Below are positions 6,706 through 9,484 of a DNA stretch of 9,484 nt, piece by piece (the first letter of the stretch is position 1; every line of letters starts with the position of its first letter). The position numbers and the translations under genes are program-made. The notes under the pieces were generated by a model. The model saw only the letters and a list, made by a program, of their open reading frames with translations. It made no database searches and was not told the DNA's origin. Origin of the DNA: Symbiobacteriaceae bacterium (lineage in GTDB: Bacteria > Bacillota > JAAYKD01 > WRDA01); assembly GCA_009779515.1 (NCBI GenBank), contig WREE01000077.1, positions 1-9,484 of the forward strand, written 5' to 3'.

Positions 6706-7464
6706 ATGACAACAACCCCTGAGACTGTCCCCCGCACGGTGCTGATCACTGGCGGAGCTACGGGCATTGGTCGGTCTATAGCCTTAGGCTTTGCTGCCTC
6801 CTCTAATTACCGCTTAGTTATTAACTATGTGGTAGACCCTCCCTCCGCCAACGCTCTGGTTCAGGAAATTACTGCCCTGGGGGTAGAAGCTGCGGCTTTT
6901 TGTGCCGATGTTACCGATGCCCAAGCAGTTAAGGAAATGTTCCTAGAAGTGGAAAAAAGCTATGGCGGAGTGGACATTTTAATTAACAATGCCGGGATCA
7001 CACGGGATGCCTTGGCTCTCAGGATGGACTTGAACGACTGGCTCCAAGTGATAAATGTGAACTTAAACGGAGCTTTTTACTGTAGCCAGGCAGCTCTACG
7101 AGGGATGATACGTCAGCGTTGGGGTAGAATAATCAATATGGCCTCGGTGGTAGGAGTTATCGGTAACCCGGGGCAGAGTAGCTATGCCGCTTCCAAAGCC
7201 GGACTGATCGGTCTGACCAAATCTCTCGCTCGCGAGCTAGCCACCCGGGGTATTACGGTTAACGCTTTAGCTCCCGGGTTTATCAAATCGGCGATGACGG
7301 CTAAGCTAGACGAAGAACAAATTGCTGCCATTCTCTCCCGTATTCCCTTAGGTTACTTAGGGGAACCGGAGGATGTGGCTAACGCCGCTCTCTTTTTAGC
7401 TTCCAACGAAGCTCGTTATATTACCGGGCAAGTTTTGCATATAGACGGCGGTCTGGCTATGTAG
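6706..7464 (+). CDS. fabG: 3-oxoacyl-[ACP] reductase
   Basis: FabG reduces 3-ketoacyl-ACP to 3-hydroxyacyl-ACP with NADPH, the second step of the elongation cycle. It is a classical short-chain dehydrogenase/reductase of 252 aa. It has the nucleotide-binding motif TGGATGIGR at 15-23, NNAG at 94-97, and the catalytic tetrad Asn119 (NVNLNG), Ser147, Tyr160 and Lys164 (SSYAASKAG). The C-terminus ITGQVLHIDGGLAM is typical of FabG. The start has AAAGGGTG at 6693-6700 as ribosome binding site, 5 nt upstream. SDR enzymes act on many substrates, but its place between fabD and acpP makes FabG the clear choice. After its stop there is a 96-nt gap to gpsA, the longest inside the operon. Confidence 0.95.
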   Translation: MTTTPETVPRTVLITGGATGIGRSIALGFAASSNYRLVINYVVDPPSANALVQEITALGVEAAAFCADVTDAQAVKEMFLEVEKSYGGVDILINNAGITRDALALRMDLNDWLQVINVNLNGAFYCSQAALRGMIRQRWGRIINMASVVGVIGNPGQSSYAASKAGLIGLTKSLARELATRGITVNALAPGFIKSAMTAKLDEEQIAAILSRIPLGYLGEPEDVANAALFLASNEARYITGQVLHIDGGLAM

Positions 7465-7495
7465 CCAGGTTTGACGCCAAGGCAAAAGGACAAAC

Positions 7496-7528
7496 AACCA
7501 AGGCTCCCCTGTGCCGGTAGGCTTGGTT
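7496..7528 (+). other. Inverted repeat in the fabG-gpsA gap
   Basis: Arms aaccaag (7496-7502) and cttggtt (7522-7528) are perfect 7-bp complements around a 19-nt loop, just before the strong gpsA ribosome binding site. It could form a stem that affects gpsA translation or mRNA processing, or it could be chance. No T tract follows, so it is not a terminator. Confidence 0.3.
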
Positions 7529-7544
7529 ATATGGTAGAAGATCG

Positions 7545-7552
7545 GGAGGTGA
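7545..7552 (+). promoter_or_regulatory. Strong ribosome binding site that decides the gpsA start
   Basis: GGAGGTGA is an 8-base match to the anti-Shine-Dalgarno complement and sits 8 nt before the GTG at 7561. The alternative in-frame ATG at 7531 lies upstream of it and has no comparable site, so the GTG is preferred. Confidence 0.75.
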
Positions 7553-7560
7553 GGGGTGTC

Positions 7561-8589
7561 GTGAAAAAGATTACCGTGTTAGGAGCTGGCGCCTGGGGAA
7601 CTACCTTAGGGAAGATGCTTGCCTCTAAGGGCCATAGCGTAATGCTCTGGGATAAAGAGCCGGCGGTGGTAGCATCGATTAACCACCATCGAGAGAGCCT
7701 GACCCTGCCTGGTGTGCCTTTGCCGGTATCCCTAGAGGCTACGGTTTCACCCCAGGAGGCAGTAACCGGTGCGGACACCATTGTTTCAGCGATGATAGCA
7801 GGGCAGGTACGTTATCTGCTGGAGGAAGCTGCTGCCGTGTGGCCCCGGGAAGCTTGGATCATTTCTTGCACTAAGGGGCTGGAGCCGGAAAGTCATCTGC
7901 GGATGAGTGCTATCTTTGCCGAAGTTTTGGCTTTGCCGGTAAGCCAGTTGGCAGCGCTATCAGGACCTAACCATGCCCCAGAAATTGCTCAAGGAGCTTT
8001 AGCCTCTGCTGTAGTTGCTGCACCTCGGCGTCAGGTAGCCGAATATTTTCAGGAACTTTTCATGACCCCATATTATCGTCTTTACACCAGTCCTGACATT
8101 ATTGGGGTGGAGCTGGGGGGAGCTTTGAAAAATGTCATAGCTATAGCTGCCGGTATCTGTGATGGCTTGGCTTTAGGGGATAATACCAAAGCCGCTTTAG
8201 TAACCCGGGGCTTAGCCGAAATGGTTCGCCTAGCAGTTAAGCTGGGGGGAGAAGCCCCTACCTTTTATGGCCTTTCTGGGGTAGGAGACCTGATGGTTAC
8301 CTGCACCAGTAAAATGAGCCGTAACCGAGGTTGTGGCGAAGAGCTGGGGCGGGGTCGTTCATATGCAGATATTTTAGCCAACCAGAAGAGTGTCATCGAA
8401 GGGGCACGCACGGCTATTGCCGTGCAGCAACTGGCAGCTAAGCTGAAGGTAGAAATGCCTATTTGCGCTACCGTCTATGATATTCTTTACGACAACCAAC
8501 GCCCGCAAGATGCCATTGCTCGCCTGATGGGGCGCATGGCCAAACCCGAAGATAGCGAACAGGCAGCACGCCTGTGGTCATTATACTAA
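7561..8589 (+). CDS. gpsA: Glycerol-3-phosphate dehydrogenase [NAD(P)+]
   Basis: GpsA reduces dihydroxyacetone phosphate to sn-glycerol-3-phosphate, the backbone for phospholipid synthesis; it is cytoplasmic. From the GTG start it has 342 aa, the usual length. The Rossmann motif GAGAWGT is at 8-14, Lys105 in CTKGLEPE, LSGPNHAPEIA at 133-143, and catalytic Lys190 in GGALKNV. Further family signatures are YGLSGVGDLMVTC at 236-248, SRNR at 253-256 and VIEGARTA at 278-285. Starting from the N-terminus, MKKITVLGAGAWG is the standard family beginning; longer starts at 7471 or 7531 add an unconserved tail. It lies 96 nt after fabG and 26 nt before acpP, in the same direction. Its place inside a fab operon fits coordinated supply of acyl chains and their acceptor. 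The family call is secure. Confidence 0.95.
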   Translation: MKKITVLGAGAWGTTLGKMLASKGHSVMLWDKEPAVVASINHHRESLTLPGVPLPVSLEATVSPQEAVTGADTIVSAMIAGQVRYLLEEAAAVWPREAWIISCTKGLEPESHLRMSAIFAEVLALPVSQLAALSGPNHAPEIAQGALASAVVAAPRRQVAEYFQELFMTPYYRLYTSPDIIGVELGGALKNVIAIAAGICDGLALGDNTKAALVTRGLAEMVRLAVKLGGEAPTFYGLSGVGDLMVTCTSKMSRNRGCGEELGRGRSYADILANQKSVIEGARTAIAVQQLAAKLKVEMPICATVYDILYDNQRPQDAIARLMGRMAKPEDSEQAARLWSLY

Positions 8590-8615
8590 CACTTCAATAC
8601 GAAAGGAAGAGGAAC

Positions 8616-8864
8616 ATGTCCGACATTTTCAAGAAGGTAGTCGACATCATTGCCAACCAGTTGAGTTTAGAGGAGCAGGAGGTTTATACCATTACCGTGG
8701 AGACCTCCTTAATGCGGGATCTTAAAGCCGATTCCCTGGATGCCGTGGAAGTGGTCATGGCACTGGAAGATGAGTTTGATATCAAAATCCCCGACGAGGA
8801 AGCCGAGAAGTTTAAGAATATCGGCGATATTTGCGCTTATATCACCAAAAGTCAGGAAGGTTAA
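8616..8864 (+). CDS. acpP: Acyl carrier protein
   Basis: This small acidic protein (82 aa) carries growing acyl chains on a 4'-phosphopantetheine arm during fatty-acid synthesis. The attachment motif is DSLD at 39-42, with Ser40 as the modified residue, followed by the recognition helix AVEVVMALEDEFDIKIPDEE rich in Asp/Glu. The start is the ATG at 8616, with the purine-rich AGGAAGAGG just upstream; a longer frame from GTG 8574 would overlap the end of gpsA. Its partners FabD, FabG, the FabK-like enzyme and FabF are all in the operon. The gap to fabF is 14 nt, and the acpP stop codon lies in the fabF ribosome binding site. Nothing in it looks damaged. Confidence 0.96.
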   Translation: MSDIFKKVVDIIANQLSLEEQEVYTITVETSLMRDLKADSLDAVEVVMALEDEFDIKIPDEEAEKFKNIGDICAYITKSQEG

Positions 8865-8878
8865 GGAGTGGCAAATTC

Positions 8879-9484
8879 ATGAAGAAACGGGTTGTGGTTA
8901 CCGGTGTAGGAGCAGTTACTCCTCTGGGGCTAAACGCGACCGTTTTTTGGCAGGGTGCTAAAGCAGGTGCCAACGGTATTGGTCCCTTAACTTGTCTCCC
9001 CACCACCGGCTATAGCTGCCAAGTGGCGGCTCAGATTAACCACTACGACCCTTACGAAACTATCGATCGTCGCGAGGTTAGACGGCTGGATCGTTACAGT
9101 CAGTTTGCCATCACCGCCACGGTAGAGGCTATGGCGCAAGCTGGTCTCTCCCGGGAGATGGTGGAAGAGGGAGTCGTCGATGCTCACCGCTTTGGCGTTA
9201 TTGTCAGCAGTGGTATTGGTGGTATTGGCACCTTGGAAAACGAGCATATTAAACTGTTAGAAAGAGGTCCCGAAAGGGTTTCGGCTCTGTGCGTCCCGAT
9301 GATGTTGGAGAATATGAGTGCCGGTAATATCAGCATCATTGCCGGCGCCAAAGGGTTATGCAGCTCGGTGGTCACCGCTTGTGCTACGGGAACTAACTCT
9401 ATCGGCGATGCTTTTCGCTTAATTCAACATGGGGAAGCCGACTTAATGCTGGCAGGAGGCTCGGAAGCAGCCCTTACCCCTCTC
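8879..9484 (+). CDS. fabF: 3-oxoacyl-[ACP] synthase II, N-terminal half (cut by window end)
   Basis: FabF is the elongating condensing enzyme: it joins malonyl-ACP to acyl-ACP with loss of CO2. Translation from ATG 8879 stays open to the last base, giving 202 residues of about 410. MKKRVVVTGVGAVTPLG at 1-17 is the classic KAS II start; RRLDRYSQFA (69-78) and VIVSSGIGGIGTLE (107-120) follow. The nucleophile Cys168 sits in TACATGTNSIGDAF. The two active-site His residues and Lys lie in the missing half. AAGGAG at 8863-8868, overlapping the acpP stop, is the ribosome binding site with a 10-nt spacer. KAS I (FabB) cannot be wholly excluded, but the sequence and the acpP-fabF order point to FabF. 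Confidence 0.95.
   Translation, partial: MKKRVVVTGVGAVTPLGLNATVFWQGAKAGANGIGPLTCLPTTGYSCQVAAQINHYDPYETIDRREVRRLDRYSQFAITATVEAMAQAGLSREMVEEGVVDAHRFGVIVSSGIGGIGTLENEHIKLLERGPERVSALCVPMMLENMSAGNISIIAGAKGLCSSVVTACATGTNSIGDAFRLIQHGEADLMLAGGSEAALTPL

Noticed and set aside
7471..7499. TTGACG at 7471-7476 as the -35 of an internal gpsA promoter
   Set aside because: At 16 to 18 bp downstream the sequence reads acaacc or similar, with no -10 match.
7471..7560. Longer gpsA starting at 7471 or at ATG 7531
   Set aside because: The extra residues are not part of the family N-terminus, and the strong ribosome binding site lies downstream of both starts, right before GTG 7561.
1..9484. A previously undescribed defence, mobile or biosynthetic system
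   Set aside because: All long coding regions belong to well-known housekeeping families; no transposase, integrase, toxin-antitoxin pair, CRISPR repeat or tRNA was seen.

Overview
The window is a chromosomal stretch from what looks like an anaerobic, low-to-mid-GC Firmicutes/Clostridia-type bacterium. The clues are strong AGGAGG-type ribosome binding sites, GTG and ATG starts, a fatty-acid operon with an FMN-type (FabK/NMO-like) reductase instead of a visible FabI, and a clostridial-style PepF. The lineage is an inference from gene content and protein character; there is no rRNA or other taxonomic marker.

Layout. (1) At 1-927 (+) is the 3' two thirds of a MATE-family multidrug/Na+ antiporter whose 5' end lies outside the window. 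(2) At 928-1120 is a convergent intergenic gap with three successive hairpins, the last followed by a T-rich tract and so a likely terminator for the MATE gene. (3) On the minus strand, 4345 down to 1121, is a two-gene peptidase operon: a PepF-type M3 oligoendopeptidase, then a family S10 serine carboxypeptidase with no signal peptide. (4) At 4346-4630 is a divergent control region with a well-formed SigA-type promoter for the rightward operon and a weaker candidate for the leftward one. (5) From 4631 to the right edge (+) is a type II fatty-acid synthesis operon: FabK/NMO-like flavoprotein, fabD, fabG, gpsA, acpP and fabF (cut by the window end).

How the genes work together. FabD loads malonyl groups onto the acyl carrier protein AcpP, FabF condenses them with the growing acyl chain, FabG reduces the 3-keto group, and the FabK-like flavoprotein probably performs the final enoyl reduction. 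GpsA makes sn-glycerol-3-phosphate, the acceptor for the finished acyl chains, so the operon couples acyl-chain and phospholipid-backbone supply. The dehydratase (FabZ), FabH and acetyl-CoA carboxylase genes are not in the window and may lie downstream or elsewhere. The two peptidases would together degrade short peptides in the cytoplasm.

Most of the window is housekeeping. I see no mobile element, CRISPR array, RNA gene or defence system. The points most worth following up are the four-cysteine motif of the FabK-like protein, the leaderless S10 peptidase paired with PepF, gpsA inside the fab operon, and the tandem palindromes at 935-1050.
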